This document shows positions 28,582-37,882 of a DNA stretch of 64,000 bases, one piece after another. Within the stretch, counting starts at the first letter, position 1; each line of letters begins with the position of its first letter. The notes beneath the pieces were generated by a model. That model did no database searches. It was not told the DNA's origin and saw only the letters and a list, made by a program, of their open reading frames with translations. The DNA is from JAITVB01 sp031553805 (lineage in GTDB: Bacteria > Bacteroidota > Bacteroidia > Bacteroidales > Rikenellaceae). The stretch is from the NCBI GenBank assembly GCA_031553805.1, contig JAVBLC010000005.1, positions 338,040 through 402,039 on the forward strand. The letters are read 5' to 3'. Made by a program: the position numbers and the translations under genes.

Positions 28582-30385
28582 AGAGTTGCAGATTATGTGC
28601 GTTGGTTTCCATATACTGTATAAACGCTTCGTTGATCATCCGGTGGCCGCCGGGCGTGGGGTAATCGCCCGAAAAGTACCAGTCGCCGCGGTGATCGGGA
28701 CAGGCCGCGCGCAGGCCGTCCAGGGTCTGGAAGATGATCCGCACCGGACAACTGACCTCGCGCGGGGTAAGCAGCCGGGCGATCTCGGCTGAAATTTCGT
28801 CGTCGGTAAAGGGGGCATAAATCTCTTTCACGTAGTTGCGCAGTTCGCCGTCGGACAACGGGCGCTGGGCTTTCGCCCGTTCGTAGGCATCGGCCAGCAC
28901 CTCTCCCCTGCCCGTTTTGTGTAGCAAGGATATTGCCGCACGGAAAGCGACCAGTTCTTCGAGGCACGGCATATCGATGCCATAGTAGTCGGGATAGCGC
29001 ACCTGGGGTGCAGACGAAAGGACGAACATCCGCCGCGGACGCAGACGACCGAGGATCGAAAGGATGCTCTCGCGTAGCGTCGTCCCGCGCACGATGCTGT
29101 CGTCGATCACCGCCAGGTCGTCCTCTCCGGGGCGCAGGGTGCCGTAAGTGACGTCGTAGACGTGGGCGGCGAGTTTGCCGCGCCGGTCGCTCTCGGAAAT
29201 AAACGTGCGCAGCTTGATGTCCTTGATCGCCACCTTCTCGACCCGCACCCGCTCGGTAAGGATCTTTCCCAGTTCTGCGGCGGTAAGGTGGCCCTGGGCA
29301 GTAATCAGGGCCGCCTTACGCAGGTCGAGCAGCGTTTCGAGTTCGTCGGTCAGGCCGAGAAAAGCCACCTCGGCCGTATTCGGGATATAAGAAAAAACGC
29401 ACCGGGAGAGTTCCCCTCCCAGTGTGTCCAATAGCGGTGCTGCGATGTGGCGTCCGAGCATCTTGCGTTCGCGGTAAATATCGGTATCGCTCCCCCGCGA
29501 GAAATAGATCCGTTCGAACGAGCAAGCTGTCAGCGTCCGGGGCGGCAGAATCTTTTCGAATTTTACCTGGTGATCTGCCGTAACGATTACTGCCTCACCC
29601 GGAGCGAGTTCGCGGACGTCGCCGATCGCCAGGTTGAAGACGGTTTGCAACACCGGGCGTTCAGAAGCCACGGCGACGATCTCATCATCGGCATAGACAA
29701 ACGCTGTGCGGATGCCCCACGGGTCGCGCAAGGTGAACGTTTCTCCCCGGCCCGTCGCCCCGCACATCGCAAAGCCGCCGTCCCACGCCGGGCACACTTT
29801 TCGCAACACCGCCACCAGGTCTACGTTACCCGTGCGGTGCCAGGCCTCGTCGAGCGCCTCGCCGATCTGTTCGAGGATGACGAACGTGTCGGCCGAATCA
29901 CGCAGGTGTTGCCCTTCGTCCTCCATCGCGGCCAGCATCCGGTCGACGTTAGTCAGGTTAAAATTGCCGCACAGGGCCAGGTTACGCGCCGGATAAGCGC
30001 TGCGGCGCAAGAACGGATGGACGAACGACAGGCCCGAGCGCCCCGTGGTACTATAGCGCAGGTGGCCCAGGTAGACGTTGCCCAGGAAAGGCACCGAGGC
30101 AGGGTCCGCAGCCGCAGCCATCTGCGCCTCGACCGCGGCAAAGACCGTCGTGATCGCATCGCTACCCTCGGCCCGCTCGCGGAACATAAACTCCTCGCCG
30201 CACCGGCGGCCCGGGTCGACACAGGCGATACCCGCCCCCTCCTGGCCCCGGTTGTGCTGCTTTTCCATCAGTAGGTAGAGCTTGTCAAGGGCGTATTTCT
30301 CATTGCCATACTTCGCAGTATAGTACTCCAGCGGTTGGCGCAGGACGATCTGGGCGATCCCGCATTCGTGCTTCAAAGGTTCCAT
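28568..30385 (-). CDS. purF: Amidophosphoribosyltransferase (long form)
   Basis: PurF makes phosphoribosylamine from PRPP and glutamine, the first step of purine synthesis. The N-terminus MEPLKHECGIA gives the Ntn-type glutaminase nucleophile Cys8 without a long propeptide. RGQEGAGIA and GNVYLGHLRYSTTGRSG are glutaminase motifs. The phosphoribosyltransferase domain has VIDDSIVRGTTLRESI (PRPP loop, about residue 405). At 605 residues it is about 100 longer than the E. coli type; the extra C-terminal part (LDGLRAACPDHRGDWYFSGD, TPGGHRMINEAFIQYMETNA) resembles the long paralogue of some Bacteroidales. It heads the purF-carA-carB operon. Confidence 0.9.
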   Translation of the reverse strand: MEPLKHECGIAQIVLRQPLEYYTAKYGNEKYALDKLYLLMEKQHNRGQEGAGIACVDPGRRCGEEFMFRERAEGSDAITTVFAAVEAQMAAAADPASVPFLGNVYLGHLRYSTTGRSGLSFVHPFLRRSAYPARNLALCGNFNLTNVDRMLAAMEDEGQHLRDSADTFVILEQIGEALDEAWHRTGNVDLVAVLRKVCPAWDGGFAMCGATGRGETFTLRDPWGIRTAFVYADDEIVAVASERPVLQTVFNLAIGDVRELAPGEAVIVTADHQVKFEKILPPRTLTACSFERIYFSRGSDTDIYRERKMLGRHIAAPLLDTLGGELSRCVFSYIPNTAEVAFLGLTDELETLLDLRKAALITAQGHLTAAELGKILTERVRVEKVAIKDIKLRTFISESDRRGKLAAHVYDVTYGTLRPGEDDLAVIDDSIVRGTTLRESILSILGRLRPRRMFVLSSAPQVRYPDYYGIDMPCLEELVAFRAAISLLHKTGRGEVLADAYERAKAQRPLSDGELRNYVKEIYAPFTDDEISAEIARLLTPREVSCPVRIIFQTLDGLRAACPDHRGDWYFSGDYPTPGGHRMINEAFIQYMETNAHNLQLYAES

Positions 30386-30404
30386 ACACTTCTATTATAT
30401 GATA

Positions 30405-30412
30405 CAAAGGTA
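30405..30412 (-). promoter_or_regulatory. Candidate -7 box for the purF-carAB operon
   Basis: Minus strand TACCTTTG about 20 bases before the purF ATG, with a T-rich stretch 18-19 bases further upstream that may serve as the -33 element. Confidence 0.5.
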
Positions 30413-30612
30413 GACCGGAGGAAAGTCGTAAAACGAAATTTCAGGAAATCGAAACACTTTTCATTTTTCATATCTTTTAATTTTCCACATATCTATCACC
30501 AAAAAAAACAATCTGAAAGAAAAATCAATCGTTTTAGTTCAAAACGAAAAATGCGCACATTTTTTGCACCAAAAAATGGACCGCCAGGGAATCCTCTTGC
30601 GGAAGTATCTAT

Positions 30613-30620
30613 TAATTTTG
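30613..30620 (+). promoter_or_regulatory. Candidate -7 box for the dapL-like gene
   Basis: TAATTTTG, full match to TAnnTTTG, 21 bases before the ATG at 30642. A TTTG at the proper spacing upstream is missing. Confidence 0.4.
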
Positions 30621-30641
30621 CATCTGAAAGGAAGAAGCATT

Positions 30642-31874
30642 ATGGCATTGATCAATTCCCAATTCCTAAAAGTGTCGCAGGACACTGTGGCCGGTGAGAT
30701 CGAAAAGCGGGTGAATGTATTCAAGGTGCTTCATCCAAAGGCCGACCTGATCCATCTCGACAGCGGCGACGTGGCTCTGCCGCTGGTCCCGAGCGTGGTC
30801 GAGGCGATCGCCGCCGGGGTGAAAGAAATGGGTAAAAACGACACATTTCGGGGACGAGGACCGGTGCGGGGTTATCCTTTTCTGATCGATGCGATCATCA
30901 AAGGCGATTTCAAAAGCCGCGGCATCCGGATCGCGGCGGGCGAAATCTTCGTGAATGAGGGCACCACGCGCGACGTGGCGGGTATCGGCGACATCCTGTG
31001 CCGCGACAACCGCATCGGGGTGATGGACCCGATCTTCCAGACCTACGTCGAGTCGAACGTGGTCGGCTACCGCGCCGGCATCCTCGACAAAGACAAACAC
31101 TGGAGCAACATCGTCTACCTGACCGCGTGCGAGGAGAACAATTTTATTCCCGACCTGCCCGCCGAGCGTCCCGACGTGATCTTCATGGGTTACCCCAACG
31201 ACCCGACGGGCATAGCTTTCACCCACGACCAGCTCAAGCGCTGGGTCGACTACGCGATCGAGAACGACGTGCTGATCCTCTTCGACGCCACCTACGAGGC
31301 GTTCATTACCGAACCCGGCGTCCCCCACTCGATCTACGAGATCAAAGGGGCGCGGAAGGTGGCGATTGAATTCCGTAGTTTTTCGAAATCGGCCGGGTTC
31401 ACCGGGTTGCACTGCGGTTACACGGTGATTCCGACGGAGCTGAAAGGCTATTCGATGTACAGCGGGAGCGACATCTTCTTCAACGACCTCTGGCAACGGA
31501 GGCAAACGATCCGGAGCAACGCCCCCTCGTACGTGATCCAGCGCGGGGCGACCGCCCTCTACACCGCACAGGGACAGCGCGAGATTCGGCAGAACGTGGA
31601 CTATTACATGAAAAACGCCGCGATCCTGCGGTCGGCCCTCGATGCCGCCGGGCTACGCTACTGGGGCGGGGTCAACGCTCCCTACCTGTGGGTGCGTTCG
31701 CCGTGGGGATCGTCCTGGAAACTCTTTGACCGGCTGATCGAAGATGCCCACATCCTCTCTGCCCCCGGCGAGCGCTTCGGCCCCAACGGCGAAGGCTACA
31801 TCCGCCTGAGCGCATTCGCCAACCAGAACCAGGTGATTATGGCCAGTTCGCGGATCGCCGAATTGGCCCTGTAA
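30642..31874 (+). CDS. LL-diaminopimelate aminotransferase paralogue (diverged)
   Basis: A 410-residue fold-type I PLP aminotransferase clearly related to DapL (second copy at 33239). The PLP lysine is in FRSFSKSAGFTGLHCGYTVI, and the carboxylate-binding Arg region is YIRLSAFANQNQ. Compared with the downstream copy it differs at positions usually fixed in DapL: LDSGDVALPL for LGIGDVTLPL, FRGRGPVRGYPFL for FRGYGPEQGYEFL, and DPIFQTYVESN for DPVYPVYVDTN. It may act on another amino donor or substrate, or be a backup DapL; the sequence cannot decide. It is 109 bases upstream of dapF, on the same strand. Confidence 0.82.
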   Translation: MALINSQFLKVSQDTVAGEIEKRVNVFKVLHPKADLIHLDSGDVALPLVPSVVEAIAAGVKEMGKNDTFRGRGPVRGYPFLIDAIIKGDFKSRGIRIAAGEIFVNEGTTRDVAGIGDILCRDNRIGVMDPIFQTYVESNVVGYRAGILDKDKHWSNIVYLTACEENNFIPDLPAERPDVIFMGYPNDPTGIAFTHDQLKRWVDYAIENDVLILFDATYEAFITEPGVPHSIYEIKGARKVAIEFRSFSKSAGFTGLHCGYTVIPTELKGYSMYSGSDIFFNDLWQRRQTIRSNAPSYVIQRGATALYTAQGQREIRQNVDYYMKNAAILRSALDAAGLRYWGGVNAPYLWVRSPWGSSWKLFDRLIEDAHILSAPGERFGPNGEGYIRLSAFANQNQVIMASSRIAELAL

Positions 31875-31983
31875 CAACCGCTTCTCAATGTGTTGCAAAA
31901 AGGCCCCGCACGGGTCCCGGGGAGTTCTTGCCTTTTGGAGAAGGCGAATGTAAAATATAAAAAACTATAGATCAATTAATTAC

Positions 31984-32826
31984 ATGAACAACATAACTTT
32001 TACCAAGATGCACGGGGCGGGAAACGATTACGTCTATATCGATTGCACCCGCCAAATGATCGAGCGGCCCGGGGAACTGGCCATCCGGGTAAGTGACCGC
32101 CATTTCGGGATCGGGTCGGACGGGCTGGTATTGATCTGCCCTTCGACGGTGGCTGACTTCCGGATGCGGATGTTCAACGCCGATGGTTCGGAAGCACAGA
32201 TGTGCGGAAATGCCTCGCGGTGCGTCGCCAAATATGTTTATGACAACGGGTTGACCGACCAAACGGTATTCACCCTCGAAACCTTGGCTGGGATCAAGAG
32301 CCTCGAGCTCTTTTTCCGGGACGGAGAGGTGGAACATGTGCAGGTTGATATGGGAGTTCCGGAATTCCATCGGCCCTTGATTGCGCTCAATCTGGCGGCC
32401 CGACGGATGATCGACCTGCCTGTAGCGGTCGGGGGTGAAGTGTTCCGGATGACCGCCGTTTCAATGGGCAATCCCCATACGGTGAGTTTTGTCGACGATG
32501 TCGACAGCTTCGACCTACACCGTTTCGGGCCGATGATCGAGCAGCATCCGCTTTTTCCGGAACGAACCAACGTCGAATTTGTCGAGAGGCGCCTCGACGG
32601 CTCGCTAAAGATGCGCGTCTGGGAACGGGGGGCAGGCGAAACGATGGCTTGCGGCACAGGGGCTTGCGCCGCGCTGGCGGCTGCCGTCGAAACCGGACGT
32701 GCCGACCGCCGGGCGACAATCTCGCTACCGGGCGGCGACCTCGAAATCGAATGGGATGTCGCTACCGGACATATGCTGATGACCGGACCCGCCGAAACAG
32801 TCTTCGAAGGCACCCTTTTTATCTGA
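31984..32826 (+). CDS. dapF: Diaminopimelate epimerase
   Basis: DapF converts LL-diaminopimelate to the meso form for lysine and peptidoglycan. The 280-residue protein shows both catalytic cysteines: MCGNASRC (about residue 73) and MACGTGACAALAA (about residue 221), with KMHGAGNDYVYID at the N-terminus and DRHFGIGSDGLVLI. A usual bacterial DapF has MCGNGIRC; the Ala-Ser variant is seen in other Bacteroidetes as far as I recall. It is located between two dapL-type genes, which fits the succinylase-independent aminotransferase route: DapL makes LL-DAP and DapF epimerises it. Confidence 0.96.
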   Translation: MNNITFTKMHGAGNDYVYIDCTRQMIERPGELAIRVSDRHFGIGSDGLVLICPSTVADFRMRMFNADGSEAQMCGNASRCVAKYVYDNGLTDQTVFTLETLAGIKSLELFFRDGEVEHVQVDMGVPEFHRPLIALNLAARRMIDLPVAVGGEVFRMTAVSMGNPHTVSFVDDVDSFDLHRFGPMIEQHPLFPERTNVEFVERRLDGSLKMRVWERGAGETMACGTGACAALAAAVETGRADRRATISLPGGDLEIEWDVATGHMLMTGPAETVFEGTLFI

Positions 32827-32840
32827 AAAACAACGCAACA

Positions 32841-33242
32841 ATGATTCAATACAAAACGACCAAAGAATTCACGGAAGAAGAATTAAAACGGTTGTTCCTT
32901 TCCGTGAATTGGTCTTCCGGCAACTATCCCGAGAAGCTGGTCGTCGCCATGAAAAATTCATCGTCTGTCTTTACGGCCTGGGACGGAGAAAAGCTCGTAG
33001 GGTTAGTCAACGTTTTAGATGACGGAATAATGACCGCTTACGTACATTATCTCCTGATCACGCCTGAATATCAACATACAGGGATCGGGGAAAAATTAGT
33101 AAAAATGGTTGCTGAAAATTACAGGGACTATTTGCGGATCGTCCTGATCGCGTATGACAAGGAAGTCGGGTTCTACAAGCACTGCGGCTTTGAAGTCGGA
33201 GCAGAAAAGACGCCTATGTTTATCACAACACTTTGGACATGA
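32841..33242 (+). CDS. GNAT-family N-acetyltransferase
   Basis: A 133-residue GCN5-related acetyltransferase that uses acetyl-CoA. Motif A is in VHYLLITPEYQHTGIGEKLV, where QHTGIG is the Q/RxxGxG/A pyrophosphate loop; the C-terminal VGFYKHCGFEVG is the usual motif B turn. The substrate is unknown. It starts 14 bases after dapF and its stop overlaps the dapL start (ATGA), so it is co-translated with the pathway genes. Its coding sequence is visibly more AT-rich than its neighbours, which suggests a later arrival. Confidence 0.88.
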   Translation: MIQYKTTKEFTEEELKRLFLSVNWSSGNYPEKLVVAMKNSSSVFTAWDGEKLVGLVNVLDDGIMTAYVHYLLITPEYQHTGIGEKLVKMVAENYRDYLRIVLIAYDKEVGFYKHCGFEVGAEKTPMFITTLWT

Positions 33243-34468
33243 TACGAGCGAACGAGAATTACGAAAAACTGCCGGGCAGTTACCTCTTCTCAGAGGTGGC
33301 GCGGCGGGTGGCGGCTTACCGCGAGGCAAACCCGGCGGCCGGGATCATCCGGTTGGGGATCGGCGACGTGACCCTGCCCCTACCCCCGACGGTGATCGAT
33401 GCTTTGCACCGGGCGGTTGAAGAACAGGCGACAGCCGCCACATTTCGCGGCTACGGCCCGGAGCAGGGCTATGAATTCCTGCGCCAGGCGATCGTCAAAC
33501 ACGATTTTATCCCACGCGGCGTAACCCTCGAAGCTGACGAAATATTCATCGGCGACGGGGCCAAAAGCGACATCGGCAACTTCGGGGATATTCTTTCGGG
33601 GGATAACGTCGTGGCGCTCACCGACCCGGTCTATCCGGTCTACGTCGACACGAACGTCATGGGCGGACGCGGCGGCGAACTGGCCGACGGCCGCTGGAGC
33701 CGGATCGCTTACCTGCCCTGCGTGCCCGAGAACGGGTTTGTACCCGATTTCCCGGCCGCGGTACCTGACGTGATCTACCTCTGTTACCCGAACAATCCGA
33801 CCGGCACAGTGCTCGACCGCGACCACCTCCGGATGTGGGTCGAGTATGCCCGGGCCAACGGGGCGTTGATCCTTTTCGACGCCGCTTACGAGGCGTTCAT
33901 TGCCGAGGACGACATCCCCCACTCGATCTACGAGATCGACGGGGCAAAAGAGGTGGCGGTCGAGTTCCGGAGTTTTTCGAAGACCGCCGGCTTCACCGGA
34001 CTAAGGTGCGGTTACACGGTCATTCCAAAAACGCTCCGGTGCCGCGACGGGGCGGGGCGCAAGGTGTCGCTCAACAAGTTGTGGTACCGACGGCAGAGCA
34101 CGAAATTCAACGGCGTGTCGTATATCGTCCAGCGGGCGGCCGAAGCCGTCTATTCGCCCGAGGGGCAGCAACAAATCAAAAGCAACATCGCCTATTATAT
34201 GGAAAACGCCCGGCTCATCCGCGGCGGATTGCAAGCTGCCGGCATGGAGGTCTGGGGCGGGATCAACGCCCCCTACCTGTGGCTGCGGACGCCGGACGGG
34301 ATGGGATCGTGGGACTTTTTCGACCGGCTGCTCGACGAGTGTCATATCGTCGGCACGCCCGGCGTAGGATTCGGCCGCAGCGGCGAAGGATTTTTGAGGT
34401 TGACCGCTTTCGGGCGGCGCGAAGAGGCCCTGGTGGCCATCGAACGGATCAAACAATGGAAACGATGA
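33239..34468 (+). CDS. dapL: LL-diaminopimelate aminotransferase
   Basis: DapL converts tetrahydrodipicolinate to LL-diaminopimelate with glutamate as amino donor. The 409-residue protein carries the family features intact: LFSEVARRVAAYREANPAAG, RLGIGDVTLPLPPTVIDALH, FRGYGPEQGYEFLRQAI, DPVYPVYVDTNVMGGRGG, YPNNPTGTVLDR, the PLP-lysine segment FRSFSKTAGFTGLRCGYTVI, and the C-terminal GEGFLRLTAFGRREE. The ATG overlaps the stop of the GNAT gene. With dapF two genes upstream this forms the DAP branch. The paralogue at 30642 shares the fold but not all substrate-site residues. Confidence 0.95.
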   Translation: MIRANENYEKLPGSYLFSEVARRVAAYREANPAAGIIRLGIGDVTLPLPPTVIDALHRAVEEQATAATFRGYGPEQGYEFLRQAIVKHDFIPRGVTLEADEIFIGDGAKSDIGNFGDILSGDNVVALTDPVYPVYVDTNVMGGRGGELADGRWSRIAYLPCVPENGFVPDFPAAVPDVIYLCYPNNPTGTVLDRDHLRMWVEYARANGALILFDAAYEAFIAEDDIPHSIYEIDGAKEVAVEFRSFSKTAGFTGLRCGYTVIPKTLRCRDGAGRKVSLNKLWYRRQSTKFNGVSYIVQRAAEAVYSPEGQQQIKSNIAYYMENARLIRGGLQAAGMEVWGGINAPYLWLRTPDGMGSWDFFDRLLDECHIVGTPGVGFGRSGEGFLRLTAFGRREEALVAIERIKQWKR

Positions 34469-34629
34469 AAATGCAAGGGTATGCCGGCGGTTACTCAATG
34501 GCGCGAAATCCGCGGCGCGGAAACGAAAAATGCCCCATAGGACCGAAAAAGGAGATGACCGGCAGCTGACCGGCGACTGAAGAAAGCACCAAGGCCTCCT
34601 ATCGTAAAAACCCTTAAAAATTAAAGACG

Positions 34630-35664
34630 ATGAAGTTATATATCCCCTCGGACTACCGCGCGACGCTGGTGCCCGAAACCATGGAACAAGCGATCAAAGA
34701 ACTCAAAACGCGTTTCCCGGACGAGCTGGCCCAGGCGCTTAACCTGCGCCGGGTGACCGCCCCCCTCTTCGTGCTTTCGGGCACAGGGATCAACGACGAC
34801 CTCAACGGCACGGAGCGGGCCGTTTCCTTCTGTGTGAAAGATTTGGGCGAAGCCCGGGCCGAAGTCGTCCATTCGCTTGCCAAGTGGAAGCGGATGAAGC
34901 TCGGCGCCTATAAAATCCCGCCCGGATTCGGCCTCTACACCGACATGAACGCCATCCGCGCCGACGAAGAACTCGACAACCTCCATTCGATCTACGTCGA
35001 CCAGTGGGACTGGGAGCGCACGATCACCGCCGACGACCGCAACCTCGATTTTCTGAAAGAGAGCGTGCAGAAGATCTATGACGTATTGCGCAGTGTGGAG
35101 CAATACGTTTACGCGGTGCATCCGCACATCACCCCGGTGCTGCCCGAGCAGATCACGTTCATCCACGCCGAGGAATTACAGTCGGTGTTTCCGTCGCTCA
35201 CCCCCGCCGAGCGTGAACGCGAAGCGGCGAAGAAACACGGTGCGATCTTCGTGATCGGCATCGGCGGCCCGCTGGCCGATGGCCAGAAGCACGACGGGCG
35301 CGCCCCGGACTACGACGACTGGTCGACCCCGACCGTCAACGGCTACAACGGGCTCAACGGCGACATCATCTTCTGGAGCCCGGTGTTGGACGCCCCCTTC
35401 GAAATTTCGTCGATGGGCATCCGGGTCGACCGCGAGGCGCTAATCCACCAACTTGACGCGGAGGGGTGTCCCGAACGTCGAAAACTGTTTTTCCACCGGT
35501 CGCTGCTCGAGGAACGCCTGCCGCTGTCGATCGGGGGCGGTATCGGGCAAAGCCGCCTGTGTATGTATTTCCTCCGTTGCGCCCACATCGGCGAGGTGCA
35601 GGCCTCGTTGTGGAGCGACGAGATGATCGAAACCTGTCGCCAGCATAATATTTTTCTGAAATAA
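34630..35664 (+). CDS. asnA: Aspartate-ammonia ligase (asparagine synthetase A)
   Basis: AsnA makes asparagine from aspartate, ammonia and ATP. The 344-residue protein has the class II tRNA-synthetase-like fold: LNLRRVTAPLFVLSGTGIND, VEVVHSLAKWKRMKLGAY-type segment, MNAIRADEELDNLHSIYVDQWDWE, FWSPVLDAPFEISSMGIRVD and LSIGGGIGQSRLCMYFL. Length equals the family norm (about 330-345). It lies 162 bases after dapL and 24 bases before the type III glutamine synthetase gene, forming an ammonia-assimilation pair. Confidence 0.96.
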   Translation: MKLYIPSDYRATLVPETMEQAIKELKTRFPDELAQALNLRRVTAPLFVLSGTGINDDLNGTERAVSFCVKDLGEARAEVVHSLAKWKRMKLGAYKIPPGFGLYTDMNAIRADEELDNLHSIYVDQWDWERTITADDRNLDFLKESVQKIYDVLRSVEQYVYAVHPHITPVLPEQITFIHAEELQSVFPSLTPAEREREAAKKHGAIFVIGIGGPLADGQKHDGRAPDYDDWSTPTVNGYNGLNGDIIFWSPVLDAPFEISSMGIRVDREALIHQLDAEGCPERRKLFFHRSLLEERLPLSIGGGIGQSRLCMYFLRCAHIGEVQASLWSDEMIETCRQHNIFLK

Positions 35665-35688
35665 TCCCATACAAAAACCATAACCGAC

Positions 35689-37878
35689 ATGAGCACACTC
35701 AGATTCCGCCTCCTGGACGAAGCCTTTAATCGCAGGCCCGTCGACATCGCCCTACCCGAAACGCGTGTCCCCGATTACTTCGGGGCGTGCGTTTTTTCGC
35801 GCGAGAAGATGAAAAAGTATCTCTCGAAAAACTCATTTAAAACGCTGTGCGAAGCCATCGACGCCGGCCGGCCGCTGACCCACGCCACGGCCGAAGAGGT
35901 GGCCCAGGGAATGAAGCAATGGGCGATCGACCTCGGTGTGACCCACTACACCCACTGGTTCCAGCCGCTGACCGGCGGCACAGCCGAGAAACACGACTCG
36001 TTTGCCGAGTTTGACGGCGCAGGCGGAATGATCGAGGAATTTTCCGGCAAACTGCTCGTGCAACAGGAGCCCGACGCCTCGTCGTTCCCCAACGGCGGGA
36101 TCCGCAACACGTTCGAAGCCCGCGGTTACACGGCCTGGGATCCGGCCTCGCCCGCGTTCGTGGTGGGCGACACGCTCTGCATCCCGACCATCTTCATCTC
36201 CTACACGGGCGAGGCGCTTGACTACAAAGCCCCGCTGCTCAAGGCGCTGGCCGCCATCGACCGCAACGCGACCCGGGTGTGCCGCCTCTTCGATCCGCAG
36301 GTGAGCAAGGTCGTTTCATTCCTCGGTTGGGAGCAGGAATATTTCCTGGTCGACGAAGCGCTCTGGGCGGCCCGCCCCGACCTGATCCTCACGGGGCGCA
36401 CACTGATGGGGCACGACAGCGCCAAAAACCAGCAGCTCGAAGACCATTACTTCGGCCACATCCCCTCGCGCGTGCTGGCCTTCATGGCCGACCTCGAGGC
36501 CGAGGCATTGCGCCTGGGCATTCCGGTCAAGACACGCCACAACGAGGTGGCCCCCAACCAGTTCGAACTGGCGCCGATCTACGAGCAGACCCACCTGGCG
36601 GTCGACCACAACCTGCTGATCATGTCGACGATGCGCAAAGTGGCCAAGCGCCACCATTTCCGGGTATTGCTCCACGAAAAACCGTTCAAGGGGGTCAACG
36701 GCTCGGGCAAGCACTGCAACTGGTCGCTCGGGACCGACACCGGCGTAAACCTGCTCGCTCCGGCCAAGGATGCCCTTGGAAACCTGCAATTTGTGACCTT
36801 TGTCGCCAACGTGCTCAAGGCTGTCCACACGCATAACGGATTGCTAAAAGCGGCGATCAGCTCGGCCACCAACACCCATCGCCTGGGGGCGAACGAAGCG
36901 CCGCCGGCCATCATTTCCGTTTTCCTCGGGACACAGATCTCGGCCGTCCTCGATAAGATCGAAAGCGCCCGCACCGACGAGGCGATCGTGATCGACAAGA
37001 AAGCGGGGCTGAAGCTCGGCGTCGGCCACATCCCCGAACTCTTCATCGACAACACCGACCGCAACCGCACTTCTCCATTTGCCTTTACAGGCAACAGGTT
37101 CGAGTTCCGGGCCGTGGGTTCTTCCGAAAATTGCGGCGAGGCGATGATCGCCCTCAACACGGCCATGGCCGAACAGTTGGCCCATTTTTCAGAAGAGGTC
37201 GAAGCGTTGGTTAGCAAAGGGAAGGGGAAAGAAAAAGCCATCTTCGAGATCATCAAGCGTTACATCGCCGAAAGCCGCGCGATCCGTTTCGACGGCAACG
37301 GCTACTGTGACGAGTGGAAGGCCGAAGCGGTCGCCCGCGGGTTGGATTGCACGACGAGCGTGCCGCTGATTTTTGACAATTTTCTGACGAAGGAAAACGT
37401 AGCCATGTTCGCCGATACAGGTGTGCTGAGCGAAAAAGAACTACACAGCCGTTGCGAGGTAAAGTGGGAGACCTATACAAAAAAAATCCAGATCGAAGCG
37501 CGTGTGCTGGGCGACCTGGCCATGAACCACATCATTCCCGTCGCCACGGAATACCAGTTAAAGCTGCTCGACAATGTGTCGAAGACAATGGCTCTCTTTG
37601 CCCCGGAATTGGGCGAACGAATGTCCATGCAAAACCGGCTGCTGATCGAGCGCATCGCCAACCACACGAACGAGATCACGGCCGGCGTGTCGCAAATGAT
37701 CGACGAGCGCAAAAAGGCGAACCGGATCGAAGCCGAGCGCGAAAAGGCGATCGCCTACCACGACAACGTGTTGCCGCTCACGGACATGATCCGCTACCAC
37801 ATCGACAAGCTCGAACTGATCGTCGACAACGAAATGTGGCCGCTACCCAAGTACCGCGAACTGCTTTTTATCAGATAA
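35689..37878 (+). CDS. glnN: Type III glutamine synthetase
   Basis: Forms glutamine from glutamate, ammonia and ATP. At 729 residues it is the long type III (GSIII) form first known from Bacteroides. Motifs in order are the N-terminal YFGACVFSREKMKKYL, THYTHWFQPLTGGTAEKHDS, FLGWEQEYFLVDEALW (Glu metal ligands), RHNEVAPNQFELAPIYEQTH, KPFKGVNGSGKHCNWSLGTD (ATP/glutamate loop) and NRTSPFAFTGNRFEFRAVGS, with an alpha-helical C-terminal region ending KLELIVDNEMWPLPKYRELL. The gltB remnant begins 4 bases after the stop, so a GS-GOGAT operon existed here. Confidence 0.97.
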   Translation: MSTLRFRLLDEAFNRRPVDIALPETRVPDYFGACVFSREKMKKYLSKNSFKTLCEAIDAGRPLTHATAEEVAQGMKQWAIDLGVTHYTHWFQPLTGGTAEKHDSFAEFDGAGGMIEEFSGKLLVQQEPDASSFPNGGIRNTFEARGYTAWDPASPAFVVGDTLCIPTIFISYTGEALDYKAPLLKALAAIDRNATRVCRLFDPQVSKVVSFLGWEQEYFLVDEALWAARPDLILTGRTLMGHDSAKNQQLEDHYFGHIPSRVLAFMADLEAEALRLGIPVKTRHNEVAPNQFELAPIYEQTHLAVDHNLLIMSTMRKVAKRHHFRVLLHEKPFKGVNGSGKHCNWSLGTDTGVNLLAPAKDALGNLQFVTFVANVLKAVHTHNGLLKAAISSATNTHRLGANEAPPAIISVFLGTQISAVLDKIESARTDEAIVIDKKAGLKLGVGHIPELFIDNTDRNRTSPFAFTGNRFEFRAVGSSENCGEAMIALNTAMAEQLAHFSEEVEALVSKGKGKEKAIFEIIKRYIAESRAIRFDGNGYCDEWKAEAVARGLDCTTSVPLIFDNFLTKENVAMFADTGVLSEKELHSRCEVKWETYTKKIQIEARVLGDLAMNHIIPVATEYQLKLLDNVSKTMALFAPELGERMSMQNRLLIERIANHTNEITAGVSQMIDERKKANRIEAEREKAIAYHDNVLPLTDMIRYHIDKLELIVDNEMWPLPKYRELLFIR

Positions 37879-37882
37879 CACT

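Noticed and set aside
34465..34569. A 34-codon frame whose ATG overlaps the dapL stop (ATGA)
   Set aside because: The overlap is suggestive, but the peptide (MKMQGYAGGYSMARNPRRGN...) has no recognisable features and could be chance; not listed as a gene.
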